Source: Empedobacter stercoris
GTDB lineage: Bacteria > Bacteroidota > Bacteroidia > Flavobacteriales > Weeksellaceae
Assembly (NCBI RefSeq): GCF_965137335.1
Contig: NZ_CBCRZD010000001.1
Length of the DNA stretch: 64,000 bases
Direction: 5' to 3' (one strand)
Of the stretch, positions 36,941 through 46,395 are shown one piece after another. The position numbers and the translations under genes were made by a program. The notes below the pieces were generated by a model. The model was not told the DNA's origin, searched no databases, and saw only the letters and a program-made list of their open reading frames with translations. The first letter of the stretch is position 1. Every line of letters starts with the position of its first letter.

Positions 36941-37917
36941 GGCGAAGGTCTATTTAAAGCAATTTCGATTTCGCTATCCATCAAATCTTCCAACGCAATT
37001 CCTGCATAAGCAGCTTGCTGAGGAAAAATACTTGCAGGTGAAAAACCTGGTAATGTATTCATTTCAATAAAATGCGGTTCTCCATTTACTATAATATATT
37101 CAGAACGAGAAAAACCAGACATATTGATGCATTTATAGGCTTTTGCAGCAACTTCACGCACACGTTGTTCAACTTCTGGTGTTAAACGCGCAGGCGTAAT
37201 TTCGTCTGATAAACCATTGTATTTAGCGTCATAATCAAAGAATTCTGTGTGCGAAACAATTTCTGTAATTCCCAACACCATAGTTTCTCCTTTGTAATTT
37301 AATACACCTACAGAAACTTCTGTTCCATCTAAAAAGGACTCAACCAAAACTTCTTTATCTTCGTGAAAAGCTTTTTGCATTGCTGCTTCAAATTCTTCTT
37401 CTTTGAAAACTTTTGAAATTCCTAAACTTGAACCTGAACGATTTGGTTTTACAAAACAAGGTAAGCCTACTTGGTCAAGAATTTCTTTTGCAACATATTG
37501 ATCTCCTTTGTTAATATAAATAGATTTTGCGTGAGGAATTCCATATTTACTCAATACTGCAATACAATCTTTTTTATTAAATGTTAAGGCAGATTGATAA
37601 AAAGGACATCCATTATATGCCAAACCGATCATTTCAAAATACGCTTGTAGATATCCATCTTCACCTGGCGTACCATGAATTGTATTAAAAACGACATCAA
37701 ATGTTATTTTTTTTCCATTTTTTTCAAATGAAAAATCACCTTTGTTGATTGGATATTTCTCGCCTTCAATTTCGGCATACCAACCTTCTTTTAAGATTCG
37801 AACCCTTGTTCTGTCGTACTTTTCTGGATTTAGACTTGCGTAAATTAACTCGCAACTTTTCAACGAAACTACACTTTCGTCCGAGTATCCACCTGCTACA
37901 ACTGCTACTCTTAACAT
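36928..37917 (-). CDS. ddl: D-alanine--D-alanine ligase
   Basis: Ddl makes the D-Ala-D-Ala dipeptide of peptidoglycan. The 329-residue ATP-grasp protein has the N-terminal AGGYSDESVVSLKS, the serine loop in IHGTPGEDGYLQAYFEMIGLAYNG, LPCFVKPNRSGSSLGISKV, and the C-terminal metal site HFIEMNTLPGFSPASIFPQ. It is divergent from the PASTA protein gene and overlaps coaD. The neighbouring genes on both strands touch cell-wall metabolism. Confidence 0.97.
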   Translation of the reverse strand: MLRVAVVAGGYSDESVVSLKSCELIYASLNPEKYDRTRVRILKEGWYAEIEGEKYPINKGDFSFEKNGKKITFDVVFNTIHGTPGEDGYLQAYFEMIGLAYNGCPFYQSALTFNKKDCIAVLSKYGIPHAKSIYINKGDQYVAKEILDQVGLPCFVKPNRSGSSLGISKVFKEEEFEAAMQKAFHEDKEVLVESFLDGTEVSVGVLNYKGETMVLGITEIVSHTEFFDYDAKYNGLSDEITPARLTPEVEQRVREVAAKAYKCINMSGFSRSEYIIVNGEPHFIEMNTLPGFSPASIFPQQAAYAGIALEDLMDSEIEIALNRPSPWTE

Positions 37918-37980
37918 GTTTAAATTAAAATTTATTCAAATATAGAACTTTGACATCAATCATAAATATTATTTTTAAAC

Positions 37981-37988
37981 TATATTTG
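37981..37988 (+). promoter_or_regulatory. -7 promoter box of the PASTA gene
   Basis: A perfect TATATTTG sits 20 bp before the ATG at 38009. It overlaps the upstream GTG at 37988, so that codon cannot be the start. No -33 box at normal spacing was found. Confidence 0.5.
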
Positions 37989-38008
37989 TGCGACAATTTA
38001 TCATTTCA

Positions 38009-38977
38009 ATGAAAGGAGTAAAATCAATCATACAAGTTTTGCTTAATGTAGCTATTGTAGTAGCGCTGTCATTTGGGCTTTACCATTTTATTTTTAACGT
38101 CTGGTTAGATTCATATACAAATCACAATGAATTTGTTGAAGTTCCGGATTTATCAAAAATGAATATTACAGATGCTACAACTAAGTTAGAAGAACTTGGT
38201 TTAACATACGAAGTAGATAGTTCTCGTTTTGATCCAAATACAAAACCTTTTTCAATTATGGATTTTTATCCAGCAGCAGAATCTCGTGTAAAAGAAGGGC
38301 GTCGTATTTTTATTAAATCAAATCCTAAAACATATCGTCCAGTTGAATTACCTGATTTAGTAGGTAAATCAAAACGTTTAGCATTTACGCAATTAGAAAT
38401 TTCAGGTCTTAAAATTGGTAAAATTATTTACGAACCAGATTTAGCAAAAGATGCCGTTCTAAAAATATTATACAACGGAAAAATCGTGAAACCTGGAGAA
38501 CAATTACCACGTTTTGCTACAGTTGATTTGGTTTTAGGACGTGGAATGTTATCTGGTGTAAGAATGCCTAATTTAGTCAATTTAACTTTGACTGAAGCGA
38601 AGAAATCAATTAAAGATAATTTTTTCGAAATTGGTCAAATTAAATTTATTGGTGCTTCGAATGATACAATTAACGCAAGAGTGGTATATCAATTCCCTTT
38701 TGCTACAGACACTTACGATCAAGGTCAACCGATTGATATTTGGTTATCAACAGAACCTCGCGAAAAAATTAGAATGCAATTAAAAGAATTGGATATTCAG
38801 TACAAAAACTTTGGCGAAGATACAATTAGCGGTTCTCAATACAGAGATATTATAACACAGAAAGCTGAGCAGCAGATCAAAGATATGCAAAATCAGCAAC
38901 AACAAAATAATCCAACACCTGAGCAACAAAAGCCGATAGAAGCGCCTAAAGCTCCAGAAGAGATTATTATAGAATAG
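38009..38977 (+). CDS. Membrane-anchored PASTA-domain protein
   Basis: A 322-residue protein with an N-terminal membrane helix (residues 7-29) and a periplasmic part of three PASTA repeats: VPDLSKMNITDATTKLEELG, LPDLVGKSKRLAFTQLEISG and MPNLVNLTLTEAKKSIKDNF. A Gln/Pro-rich tail follows. PASTA domains bind uncrosslinked peptidoglycan or muropeptides. Unlike PknB-type kinases, no kinase domain is present. The start ATG at 38009 (MKGVKSIIQVLL) is preferred over GTG 37988, which overlaps the promoter box. The RluA-family gene begins 9 bp after its stop. Divergent from ddl. Confidence 0.88.
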   Translation: MKGVKSIIQVLLNVAIVVALSFGLYHFIFNVWLDSYTNHNEFVEVPDLSKMNITDATTKLEELGLTYEVDSSRFDPNTKPFSIMDFYPAAESRVKEGRRIFIKSNPKTYRPVELPDLVGKSKRLAFTQLEISGLKIGKIIYEPDLAKDAVLKILYNGKIVKPGEQLPRFATVDLVLGRGMLSGVRMPNLVNLTLTEAKKSIKDNFFEIGQIKFIGASNDTINARVVYQFPFATDTYDQGQPIDIWLSTEPREKIRMQLKELDIQYKNFGEDTISGSQYRDIITQKAEQQIKDMQNQQQQNNPTPEQQKPIEAPKAPEEIIIE

Positions 38978-38986
38978 AAAGAATAA

Positions 38987-40081
38987 ATGGCAGAAGATTT
39001 AGAAGATTTCTTACAAGAGGAAGACGACAATAAACTATACGAGCATTTTTCAATAACGGTTGACAAAGGTCAATCGTTATTGCGTATAGATAAGTTCTTG
39101 ATGGTTAGAATTGAGAACGCTACACGAAATAAAATTCAACAAGCAGCTGATAACGGAAATATATTAGTTAACAATGAATCTGTAAAATCCAATTACAAAG
39201 TAAAACCTGGAGATTTTATACAGATTATGTTAGAAACTCCTCCGCGTGAGAATGAAGTTATAGCAGAAGATATTCCAATCAAAATTGTTTATGAAGACGA
39301 CCAAGTCGTTGTTATTGACAAAGAACCCGGAATGGTTGTACATCCTGGACATGGAAATTATACAGGAACTTTGGTTAACGCCTTAAAGTTTCATTTTGAT
39401 AATTTACCTTCAATGTCTGAGCAAATGGAGCGTCCTGGTTTAGTTCACCGTATTGATAAAGATACAAGTGGACTTTTAGTCATTGCAAAAACGGAAGTTG
39501 CAATGACAAGTTTAGCCGAGCAATTTGCAGCGCATACAACCGACCGTTTGTACAACGCATTAGTTTGGGGAGTTCTAAACGAACAAGAAGGCACAATTAC
39601 TGGACACATCGGTCGACATCTTAAAGATCGTATGCAAATGGCCGTTTTTCCTGATGGAGAACAAGGAAAACATGCCGTAACGCATTATAAAGTAATGGAG
39701 AATTTTTCTTATGTTACATTAGTTGAATGTAAATTAGAAACTGGTCGTACGCATCAAATTCGTGCACATTTCAAACATTTAGGACATCCTTTATTTAATG
39801 ATGCTCGTTATGGTGGAGATCGTATTTTAAAAGGAACAACCTTCAATAAATACAAACAATTTGTTGACAATTGTTTCGCCGCATGTCCACGTCAAGCATT
39901 ACATGCACGTACATTAGGATTTGATCATCCGACAACAGGAGAACGTATGTCGTTCGAATCACCTTTACCTGCAGATATTTTAACTATTTTGGATCGTTGG
40001 AGAAACTATTCGGTAAATTCTGTTCATGCAACGGAACCCGATACTCCTATTGATCGTCATGCAAAAGAATTAGAAGATTAA
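38987..40081 (+). CDS. rluD: RluA/RluD-family 23S rRNA pseudouridine synthase
   Basis: A 364-residue enzyme converting uridines to pseudouridine in rRNA. An N-terminal S4 RNA-binding domain (QSLLRIDKFLMVRIENATRNKIQ; VKPGDFIQI) is followed by the catalytic domain with RPGLVHRIDKDTSGLLVIAK, holding the catalytic Asp, and the LETGRTHQIRAHFKHLGHPL motif. The exact target (RluD-like, helix 69) is inferred from overall layout. The acidic 30-residue N-terminal leader is typical of flavobacterial members. Co-transcribed with the PASTA gene. Confidence 0.9.
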   Translation: MAEDLEDFLQEEDDNKLYEHFSITVDKGQSLLRIDKFLMVRIENATRNKIQQAADNGNILVNNESVKSNYKVKPGDFIQIMLETPPRENEVIAEDIPIKIVYEDDQVVVIDKEPGMVVHPGHGNYTGTLVNALKFHFDNLPSMSEQMERPGLVHRIDKDTSGLLVIAKTEVAMTSLAEQFAAHTTDRLYNALVWGVLNEQEGTITGHIGRHLKDRMQMAVFPDGEQGKHAVTHYKVMENFSYVTLVECKLETGRTHQIRAHFKHLGHPLFNDARYGGDRILKGTTFNKYKQFVDNCFAACPRQALHARTLGFDHPTTGERMSFESPLPADILTILDRWRNYSVNSVHATEPDTPIDRHAKELED

Positions 40082-40096
40082 TTACCTATCTATATC

Positions 40097-40126
40097 AAAA
40101 AGCACTTCACTTTGGAGTGTTTTTTA
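40097..40126 (+). terminator. Terminator after the RluA-family gene
   Basis: The stem CACTTC / GGAGTG, with A-run before and T-run after, lies 15 bp past the stop. Confidence 0.65.
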
Positions 40127-40174
40127 TTTCTCATTCAATCAGTTAAGAAAAACTGATTAATAAATTTTCAATAA

Positions 40175-41407
40175 ATGAAATTCACTGAATTAAATATAAT
40201 CGAACCAATTTTAAAAGCAATTGAAGAAGCTGGTTATACAGAACCGACCGAAATTCAAGAGCAGTCTATTCCACTTGTATTAGAAGGAAACGATATTATT
40301 GGTTGCGCACAAACAGGAACAGGAAAAACGGCTTCGTTTGCAATTCCTATTCTACAAAACTTAACGAATACACCAAGTAAGGGACGAAAAGTTAGAACAT
40401 TAATTTTAACACCTACTCGTGAATTAGCGATTCAAATCAATGATAGTTTTAAGTTATATGGTAAACATTTACCCTTAAAACATATCGCTATTTTTGGAGG
40501 AGTAAATCAAAATCCACAAATCGGTGCAATAAAAAATGGTGTTGATATTTTAATTGCTACACCTGGTCGTTTATTAGATTTGATTGGGCAAGGACATCTT
40601 AAAATCAATCAAATTGAAATTTTTGTTTTAGATGAAGCTGACCGTATGTTAGACATGGGATTTGTTCATGAGATCAAAAAGATTATCGAAATTATTCCAA
40701 AACAAAGACAAACCTTATTTTTCTCGGCTACAATGCCAAAATCTATTCGTAAGTTTTCTCACACTGTTTTAAATCGTCCTAAAGAAGTAAGTGTTACACC
40801 TGTTTCTTCGACTGCTGAAACGGTTGAACAGTTTGTTTACCATGTGGACAAGGACATGAAAGTAAAACTTTTGGTCAATATCTTAAATGAACATCCTGAA
40901 GAGCGTACATTAATCTTTACGCGTACAAAACATGGAGCAAATCGTTTGGTTAGACATTTGGAAAAAGCTGGAATTCCTTCGGCTGCTATTCACGGAGATA
41001 AATCTCAAAATGCACGTCAAAAAGCTTTAAATAATTTCAAAGAAGAAAAGTTAAAAGTACTTATTGCTACTGATATTGCCGCTCGTGGAATCGATATTGA
41101 TCAATTACCGTATGTAATCAATTATGAATTACCTAATGTCCCAGAAACTTATGTTCATCGAATTGGTCGTACAGGTCGTGCGGGTCGCGAAGGAAAAGCA
41201 ATCTCATTATGTGCTGCTGATGAAAGAGGTGATTTGGCAAATATTGAAAAATTAATTGGCAACTATGTTACTATCATTAAAACGCCAAAAGAATTTTATA
41301 AATTACCTGATGCCAATAGCAACAATAATTTCAAAAAAACAAACACAGGTTTCAAACCAAAGAAAGACACAAAACCGAAGAATCCTCATCGAGGGAGAAG
41401 AAAATAA
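40175..41407 (+). CDS. rhlE: DEAD-box RNA helicase, RhlE-like
   Basis: A 410-residue ATP-dependent RNA helicase. Motifs in order: Q-motif PTEIQEQSIP, I AQTGTGKT, Ia PTRELAIQI, II DEAD in VLDEADRMLDMGF, III SAT, IV TLIFTRTKHGANRLVRHLEKAGIPS, V ATDIAARGIDI, VI HRIGRTGRAGREG. The C-terminal tail is Lys/Asn-rich (PKKDTKPKNPHRGRRK), as in RhlE, and likely binds RNA. It acts in ribosome assembly or RNA turnover in related bacteria. Own terminator downstream. Confidence 0.95.
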   Translation: MKFTELNIIEPILKAIEEAGYTEPTEIQEQSIPLVLEGNDIIGCAQTGTGKTASFAIPILQNLTNTPSKGRKVRTLILTPTRELAIQINDSFKLYGKHLPLKHIAIFGGVNQNPQIGAIKNGVDILIATPGRLLDLIGQGHLKINQIEIFVLDEADRMLDMGFVHEIKKIIEIIPKQRQTLFFSATMPKSIRKFSHTVLNRPKEVSVTPVSSTAETVEQFVYHVDKDMKVKLLVNILNEHPEERTLIFTRTKHGANRLVRHLEKAGIPSAAIHGDKSQNARQKALNNFKEEKLKVLIATDIAARGIDIDQLPYVINYELPNVPETYVHRIGRTGRAGREGKAISLCAADERGDLANIEKLIGNYVTIIKTPKEFYKLPDANSNNNFKKTNTGFKPKKDTKPKNPHRGRRK

Positions 41408-41412
41408 CATCA

Positions 41413-41446
41413 AAAAAATCACTTCGTAATGAAGTGATTTTTTTTC
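41413..41446 (+). terminator. Terminator of rhlE
   Basis: The stem AATCACTTC / GAAGTGATT with a T-run lies just after the stop. It can also serve the convergent gene at 41474. Confidence 0.8.
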
Positions 41447-41473
41447 TTTAATAACTATATTAAGAAATTAATA

Positions 41474-42310
41474 TTATAATTGAGTAATCTTAAAATTACC
41501 TAAGTAGACTTGAGCTGGATTTTTATCATTATCCAATGCTAAATAAAAATATTTTTTAGTTTGAGGATTAACCATTTCAGTATCCAAAATCTTATAATTA
41601 TTTACATAAGTTTTCATACGATCTTGCTCTACACTTATTTTTACATTCATTTTATTATTGATAAAATAAGACATATTAGCATCTACACTACTTCTTTTGG
41701 TTCCATCAAGTTCTTTACTTGTAAATTCGAAATTATCAAATCGATACGATGCTCTGATATTAATCGGATTACGACTTCCTATATAATAATGTTGTGTAAC
41801 ACCTTTCACGTAATCAAATCCGAAATCCAAATTAATTTCTTTGGAAGTATCTGATAAGACAACCACATCAAATTCGAGCGTAAAATTTTCAGGTATATGA
41901 ACAAGTTCTTTTATTTTATAAGTGTTATCGTCATATAAACGTAACCATTTTCCAGGATAACCAGAAACATTCTCTACTCTACCCATTCCATTACTTGTCC
42001 ATTTTGTTGCCATATTACCAACCGAATTTGCTGAAAAATCATCTTCAAAAATGATTTGATTTCCACTCACAAAATCATAGGACATCACTGAATTTTCTTG
42101 AAATGGTCCACTTTGGATAGTTGTAGAATTCTCTTTACCTTTTTTATTCTGAACAGATTCGGGAGTTGACTTATTTCTTTTAGTATTAATTAATTTATCT
42201 GCTTTATCCTCTAATTTTCTTGAAATAGAATTCAATATCTGTGCTTGTCCAATAAATGATAATCCAAAAAAAGATAAAACAAATAGCATTTTGTACATAT
42301 TTTTCGTCAT
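41474..42310 (-). CDS. Secreted protein with a lectin-like (concanavalin-type) jelly-roll domain
   Basis: A 278-residue exported protein. Signal peptide to about residue 23 (LSFIGQAQ), a short charged linker, then from about residue 75 a beta-rich domain beginning SYDFVSGNQIIFEDDFSANSVGN with WTSNGMGRVENVSGYPGKWLRL and FTLEFDVVVLSDTSKEINLDFGF. This resembles the LamG/family-16-like domain seen before OmpA domains in flavobacterial proteins, but no OmpA domain follows here. Function unknown. ATG at 42310 used; the ATG at 42298 is also possible. Confidence 0.65.
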   Translation of the reverse strand: MTKNMYKMLFVLSFFGLSFIGQAQILNSISRKLEDKADKLINTKRNKSTPESVQNKKGKENSTTIQSGPFQENSVMSYDFVSGNQIIFEDDFSANSVGNMATKWTSNGMGRVENVSGYPGKWLRLYDDNTYKIKELVHIPENFTLEFDVVVLSDTSKEINLDFGFDYVKGVTQHYYIGSRNPINIRASYRFDNFEFTSKELDGTKRSSVDANMSYFINNKMNVKISVEQDRMKTYVNNYKILDTEMVNPQTKKYFYLALDNDKNPAQVYLGNFKITQL

Positions 42311-42431
42311 AGTTTTGATTTTAAATTACTTCATTTACAAATAAACAAAAAATAAAATTATCAAAACATCACTATAAACTATTAGTTTTTAAAATGTTTA
42401 TCAATTAAAAATGATAACATCAAACAATCGA

Positions 42432-43694
42432 TTACTGATAATTTTGATTAACAAACTGAATCACCAAATTCAAAGCATTAGTAGAAACAATTTTGATGAA
42501 ATCTTCACGATCTAAATAGGGATAAAAATACTTTTTGTTAATGGTTTGTTGACCATTTGTCACCGAAACCCAAACCGTTCCTACTTCATTGTCATCTTCT
42601 CCTTTGTTTGGTCCAGCCACTCCTGTCGTTGAAACAGCTAAATTGGTCTTTAAAACCTTACAAGCTCCTAAAGCCATTTGCTTTGCGACTTGTTCTGAAA
42701 CAACCGAATGCTGATCAATATCTTTTTGATTAACACCTAAAACAGAAGTTTTAACCGAAGTAGCATACGAAACAACACTACCAATAAAATAAGAAGAACT
42801 TCCCGAAACAGAAGTAATTAAAGTTGAAATATTTCCACCAGTACAACTTTCGGCTGTCGAAATTGTTAAGTCTTTTTGTTTCAAAAGATCTCCTAAAACT
42901 TGTTGCGCTTTCCCAGAATTTTCAGAAACTAAATATTTCCCTGCAATCAATTTAAATTTCTCAATTTCTTGTTGAATCAAATTTCTCAAAACAACCTCAT
43001 CATCTCCAGTTGCTGAGAATCGTAAATCGATTGACGTACGATTTGGTAAGTAAGCTAAATGAATAAATTCTGGTAATTGATTTTCCCAATCTTCAACTAA
43101 AATTGCTAAATCGCTCTCTGGAATTCCACTGACTAAAATATCTCGGTGCACAATAACATCTGTTTGAAAATTATCTTTTAAACGAGGAATAATTTCATCT
43201 CTCATCAACCCTTTCATTTCAAATGGAACACCAGGAAGATTAATCAAAACTTTGTTTTCAATTGTTGTCCATAAACATGGTGCAGTTCCGTATTTATTTT
43301 GAATAAACGTTGATTTTTCAGGAATCAATGCTTGATCTTGATTGAGGTTATTTAATTCTTTTTTATAACCACGCGTGGCAAATAAATGGATGATATTTTC
43401 AATTACTTTTTCTTCTCTTATCAATTCGCACTCTAAAAATTGACATAAAGCCATTTTAGTTTTATCATCTTTTGTTGGTCCTAAACCACCTGTTACAATA
43501 ACAATATCCGACGTTGAAATCCCCCTTTGAAATGCTTCAATTATATGTTGTAATTCGTCTTTTACAGAAATAATTTCTTCGACTTCAATTCCTATTTTAT
43601 TTAATTGTTGCGCAATAAATGCTGAATTAGTATCGACAATTTGTCCGATTAAGATTTCGTCTCCAATCGTTAATAAAGTTGCTTTTGTTTGCAT
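42432..43694 (-). CDS. cinA: CinA-family nicotinamide-nucleotide amidohydrolase-like protein
   Basis: A 420-residue two-domain protein. The N-terminal MoCF-like domain (LLTIGDEILIGQIVDTNSAFIAQQLNKIGI; VTGGLGPTKDD) is followed by a C-terminal PncC-type domain with TAESCTGGNISTLITSVSGSSSYFIGSVVSYA and TTGVAGPNKGEDDNEVGTVW. CinA recycles nicotinamide mononucleotide in the pyridine nucleotide cycle and may hydrolyse ADP-ribose. The length and order are canonical. Confidence 0.95.
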   Translation of the reverse strand: MQTKATLLTIGDEILIGQIVDTNSAFIAQQLNKIGIEVEEIISVKDELQHIIEAFQRGISTSDIVIVTGGLGPTKDDKTKMALCQFLECELIREEKVIENIIHLFATRGYKKELNNLNQDQALIPEKSTFIQNKYGTAPCLWTTIENKVLINLPGVPFEMKGLMRDEIIPRLKDNFQTDVIVHRDILVSGIPESDLAILVEDWENQLPEFIHLAYLPNRTSIDLRFSATGDDEVVLRNLIQQEIEKFKLIAGKYLVSENSGKAQQVLGDLLKQKDLTISTAESCTGGNISTLITSVSGSSSYFIGSVVSYATSVKTSVLGVNQKDIDQHSVVSEQVAKQMALGACKVLKTNLAVSTTGVAGPNKGEDDNEVGTVWVSVTNGQQTINKKYFYPYLDREDFIKIVSTNALNLVIQFVNQNYQ

Positions 43695-43700
43695 GATATA

Positions 43701-43730
43701 AAAAAACTTGCATAAAGTTAAGCAAGTTTA
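43701..43730 (-). terminator. Terminator after the GLPGLI pair
   Basis: The stem AAACTTGC / GCAAGTTT lies directly after the stop of the gene ending at 43743 on the minus strand. Confidence 0.65.
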
Positions 43731-43742
43731 ATGTTTTAATAA

Positions 43743-44501
43743 TTATTTTTCAACTCCTTGATTATAGGCTTCTCGCTGAATTTGGTTTGAATCTTCAATC
43801 ATTTGAAGAAATTCTGCTTGAGAAACTTTTTTCAATTTGTTATTGATTTTGAAAACAGGAGATTTTTTTAATTCTTTTTTCTTCGTTGCATTCCACGAAA
43901 TCATGACTTCAATATCATGTCTCAAATATTTATAATGCAATTCTAAAATCAAACCTTTTGTACCATAAAATTTATCTGGTGAATATGAATAAGAAATTTG
44001 AGGAGCATACCAAGCAATTAAATCATAGTTTTTATATTTAGCTGTCGCTTCTTTCGTTTCAATCCCAAGGATAGTTTTTGTTTTTCCTGTTTCTACAAAA
44101 TTTACTTTTTCTAAAGAATCGTAAACAAGGAATTTATTCCCTGTAAACATATCTACTTCGTTAAAATATAAATTGTCTTCATAATTAAAAATTGGATTAG
44201 CTCCAATTTCAGGACTAATTCCCATAAAGCTTTGCGGTGCTTCTTGAGAGTTATCTACTTTATCAATGTATTCTGATTGACTTTGTGATTCATTATACTT
44301 AAAACTATAAAACTGAGAAGGAATTTTTTTTGTAGACTCTAAGAATTCTTCACGTTGTTTTTGATCTGGATAATATTGTTTCAAATTTTCTAAAGCTTTA
44401 TCTGTAAAATGAATTTGAGATTGAACTTCGTATGCTATTTCATAAAACTGCGCTTGCGCAAAACTAGAAATGATGATAATTAGTGTTAATAGCTTTCTCA
44501 T
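43743..44501 (-). CDS. GLPGLI family protein
   Basis: A 252-residue exported protein with signal peptide MRKLLTLIIIISSFAQAQ. The middle carries a typical GLPGLI-family layout: YKNYDLIAWYAPQISYSYSPDKFYGTKGLILEL, here with GTKGLILE in place of the eponymous GLPGLILE. A preceding GIETKEATAKY segment is also typical. Function unknown; the family is common in Bacteroidota and found in the periplasm or envelope. Paralogue of the gene at 44504, from which it is 2 bp apart. Confidence 0.85.
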   Translation of the reverse strand: MRKLLTLIIIISSFAQAQFYEIAYEVQSQIHFTDKALENLKQYYPDQKQREEFLESTKKIPSQFYSFKYNESQSQSEYIDKVDNSQEAPQSFMGISPEIGANPIFNYEDNLYFNEVDMFTGNKFLVYDSLEKVNFVETGKTKTILGIETKEATAKYKNYDLIAWYAPQISYSYSPDKFYGTKGLILELHYKYLRHDIEVMISWNATKKKELKKSPVFKINNKLKKVSQAEFLQMIEDSNQIQREAYNQGVEK

Positions 44502-44503
44502 AT

Positions 44504-45292
44504 TTATTTTTTATCAATTCCTTGAGTGTTATTATACATTTCGTTACGTTTCTTGTTGGCTTCGTCATAAATTTTTGCTATTTCTTGTTGAGATACAATA
44601 GGTAATTTTGAAGCTTTATCAGCTTTAAGAGGATTTTTGAATTTATATTTTTTTACATTTGGTTGAATAGCTTCTACACGAATAATATTATCCATTCGTC
44701 CAACTTTTTCACTTTCAACAAATAAATTCATCTCTAAAACAAATCCTTCAATTGGTTTTACATTTATCGGCATAAAATCAAAATCAATTTCTTTGGTATA
44801 CCATGCTTCTACTTTATATTTTTTAAAATCAGAAGTTGCTTTATAAACTTTATAACCCAATATTTCTTTTGTTTCGTTTGAATATTCCCAAACTAACTCT
44901 TCTATTGGATTTTTGACAATATATTTTTTACCGTAAACATCTTCTTCTTTATAATTTTCATTCAATCTAAAATCTGAATATGTCACTCCTAAAGGCAGTC
45001 CTACAACTGATTTTTTAATTTCTCCCTGATAATTTTGATCGTTATTAATTTTTTCTTGTTCAACAGAATTTTGCTCATTTTTAGAAGAATAAATTAAAAA
45101 ATCTATTGGTTTTGGGTTTTCATTCTGTTCAATATTCCATTTTCTTTGTTCTTCATTTTTAATATCTGAAAAAACTTTTTCAATATATTCTGAAGTATAC
45201 TTTGTATGATGTTTAAATCTTACTTTCACTTCATAAACTTGCGCTTGCGCAAAACTAGAAATGATGATAATTAGTGTTAAGAAGTTTTTCAT
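44504..45292 (-). CDS. GLPGLI family protein (paralogue)
   Basis: A 262-residue exported protein with a near-identical signal peptide (MKNFLTLIIIISSFAQAQ). It has the same order of blocks: LGYKVYKATSDFKKYKVEAWYTKEIDFDF, then PIEGFVLEMN in the place of GLPGLILE. The bodies have diverged, yet 41 bp of the signal-peptide region is identical at the DNA level to the next gene (45240-45280 against 44449-44489). The two form an operon; a terminator lies downstream of the pair. Function unknown. Confidence 0.82.
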   Translation of the reverse strand: MKNFLTLIIIISSFAQAQVYEVKVRFKHHTKYTSEYIEKVFSDIKNEEQRKWNIEQNENPKPIDFLIYSSKNEQNSVEQEKINNDQNYQGEIKKSVVGLPLGVTYSDFRLNENYKEEDVYGKKYIVKNPIEELVWEYSNETKEILGYKVYKATSDFKKYKVEAWYTKEIDFDFMPINVKPIEGFVLEMNLFVESEKVGRMDNIIRVEAIQPNVKKYKFKNPLKADKASKLPIVSQQEIAKIYDEANKKRNEMYNNTQGIDKK

Positions 45293-45322
45293 AATTGTAA
45301 TTTATATTTTGTAGATAAAAAA

Positions 45323-45350
45323 AAGAGTTACAAATCATTGCAACTCTTCT
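45323..45350 (-). terminator. Terminator of lipA
   Basis: A ten-pair stem on the minus strand (AGAGTTGCAA / TTGTAACTCT, one wobble) with a T-run lies 23 bp after the lipA stop. Confidence 0.7.
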
Positions 45351-45372
45351 AAATATTAAATTTAAATTATTT

Positions 45373-46242
45373 TTATAAAATATGTTTCTCAGCGTGGTAA
45401 GAAGAACGAACCAATGGTCCAGATTCTACATGACGGAATCCTAATCCGCGAGCAAAATCCTCGTACTTTTTAAATTGTTCGGGTGTGATAAATTCTTTTA
45501 GAGGTAAATGTTTTTTTGTTGGTTGCAAATATTGTCCAATTGTAATTACATCTACATTTGCATCTGCTACTTCCTGAATTGTTTCAAAAACCTCATCTTC
45601 AAACTCTCCTAAACCAAGCATTATTCCTGTCTTTGTACGACGTTGACCAGCTTCTTTCGCATAACGTAAAACGTCTAACGAACGATCATATTTGGCTTGT
45701 ATACGAACTTCTCGTGTTAAACGACGAACAGTCTCCATATTATGAGATAAAACTTCTGGTCCAGCTTCCACAATACGATCAATATGTTTTTCGATTCCTT
45801 GAAAATCAGGAATCAATGTTTCCATTGTAGTTCCTGGACTTATTCTACGCACTGCATGTATCGTTTCTGCCCAAATAATTGAACCCATATCCTTTAAATC
45901 ATCACGATCTACAGACGTTAAAACAGCATGTTTGATCTGCATCAATTTAATAGAACGCGCTACTTTTTCTGGCTCTGCCCAATCTACTTGTTCTGGGCGA
46001 CCTGTTTTTACACCACAAAATCCACAAGAACGTGTACATACATTACCCAAAATCATAAATGTTGCAGTTCCTTCACCCCAACATTCACCCATATTTGGAC
46101 AACTTCCACTTTGGCAAATGGTGTTCAATTTATATTTATCGACTAAACCTCTTAATTCACGATGTTTTTTTCCTGTTGGTAATTTCACACGTAACCATTC
46201 AGGTTTCTTTACTCTTCCATCTGGCAATAGCTCAACACTCAT
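45373..46242 (-). CDS. lipA: Lipoyl synthase
   Basis: LipA is a radical SAM enzyme that inserts two sulfurs into octanoyl-lipoyl domains of 2-oxoacid dehydrogenases and the glycine cleavage H protein. The 289-residue protein has the auxiliary cluster motif CQSGSCPNMGEC, the radical SAM motif CTRSCGFC, and the C-terminal RSSYHAEKHIL with the conserved Ser ligand. Length and motifs are canonical. It is a single-gene unit here. Confidence 0.97.
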   Translation of the reverse strand: MSVELLPDGRVKKPEWLRVKLPTGKKHRELRGLVDKYKLNTICQSGSCPNMGECWGEGTATFMILGNVCTRSCGFCGVKTGRPEQVDWAEPEKVARSIKLMQIKHAVLTSVDRDDLKDMGSIIWAETIHAVRRISPGTTMETLIPDFQGIEKHIDRIVEAGPEVLSHNMETVRRLTREVRIQAKYDRSLDVLRYAKEAGQRRTKTGIMLGLGEFEDEVFETIQEVADANVDVITIGQYLQPTKKHLPLKEFITPEQFKKYEDFARGLGFRHVESGPLVRSSYHAEKHIL

Positions 46243-46395
46243 ACATTACTTTTCTGATTGGCTAATTTACAATGTTTTTTTGAAAGATTTTACATCCTAA
46301 ATAATAGTTTATGCTTCAAATAAAATCTATATCTTATTCTTAACAGTTTTTGGAATATTATTTGAACTACACAAGAAAATCAAAACTATATTCAG

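Noticed and set aside
45932..46300. Plus-strand open frames antisense to lipA
   Set aside because: lipA is unambiguous with both cluster motifs; the antisense frames have no recognisable features and differ in three overlapping frames.
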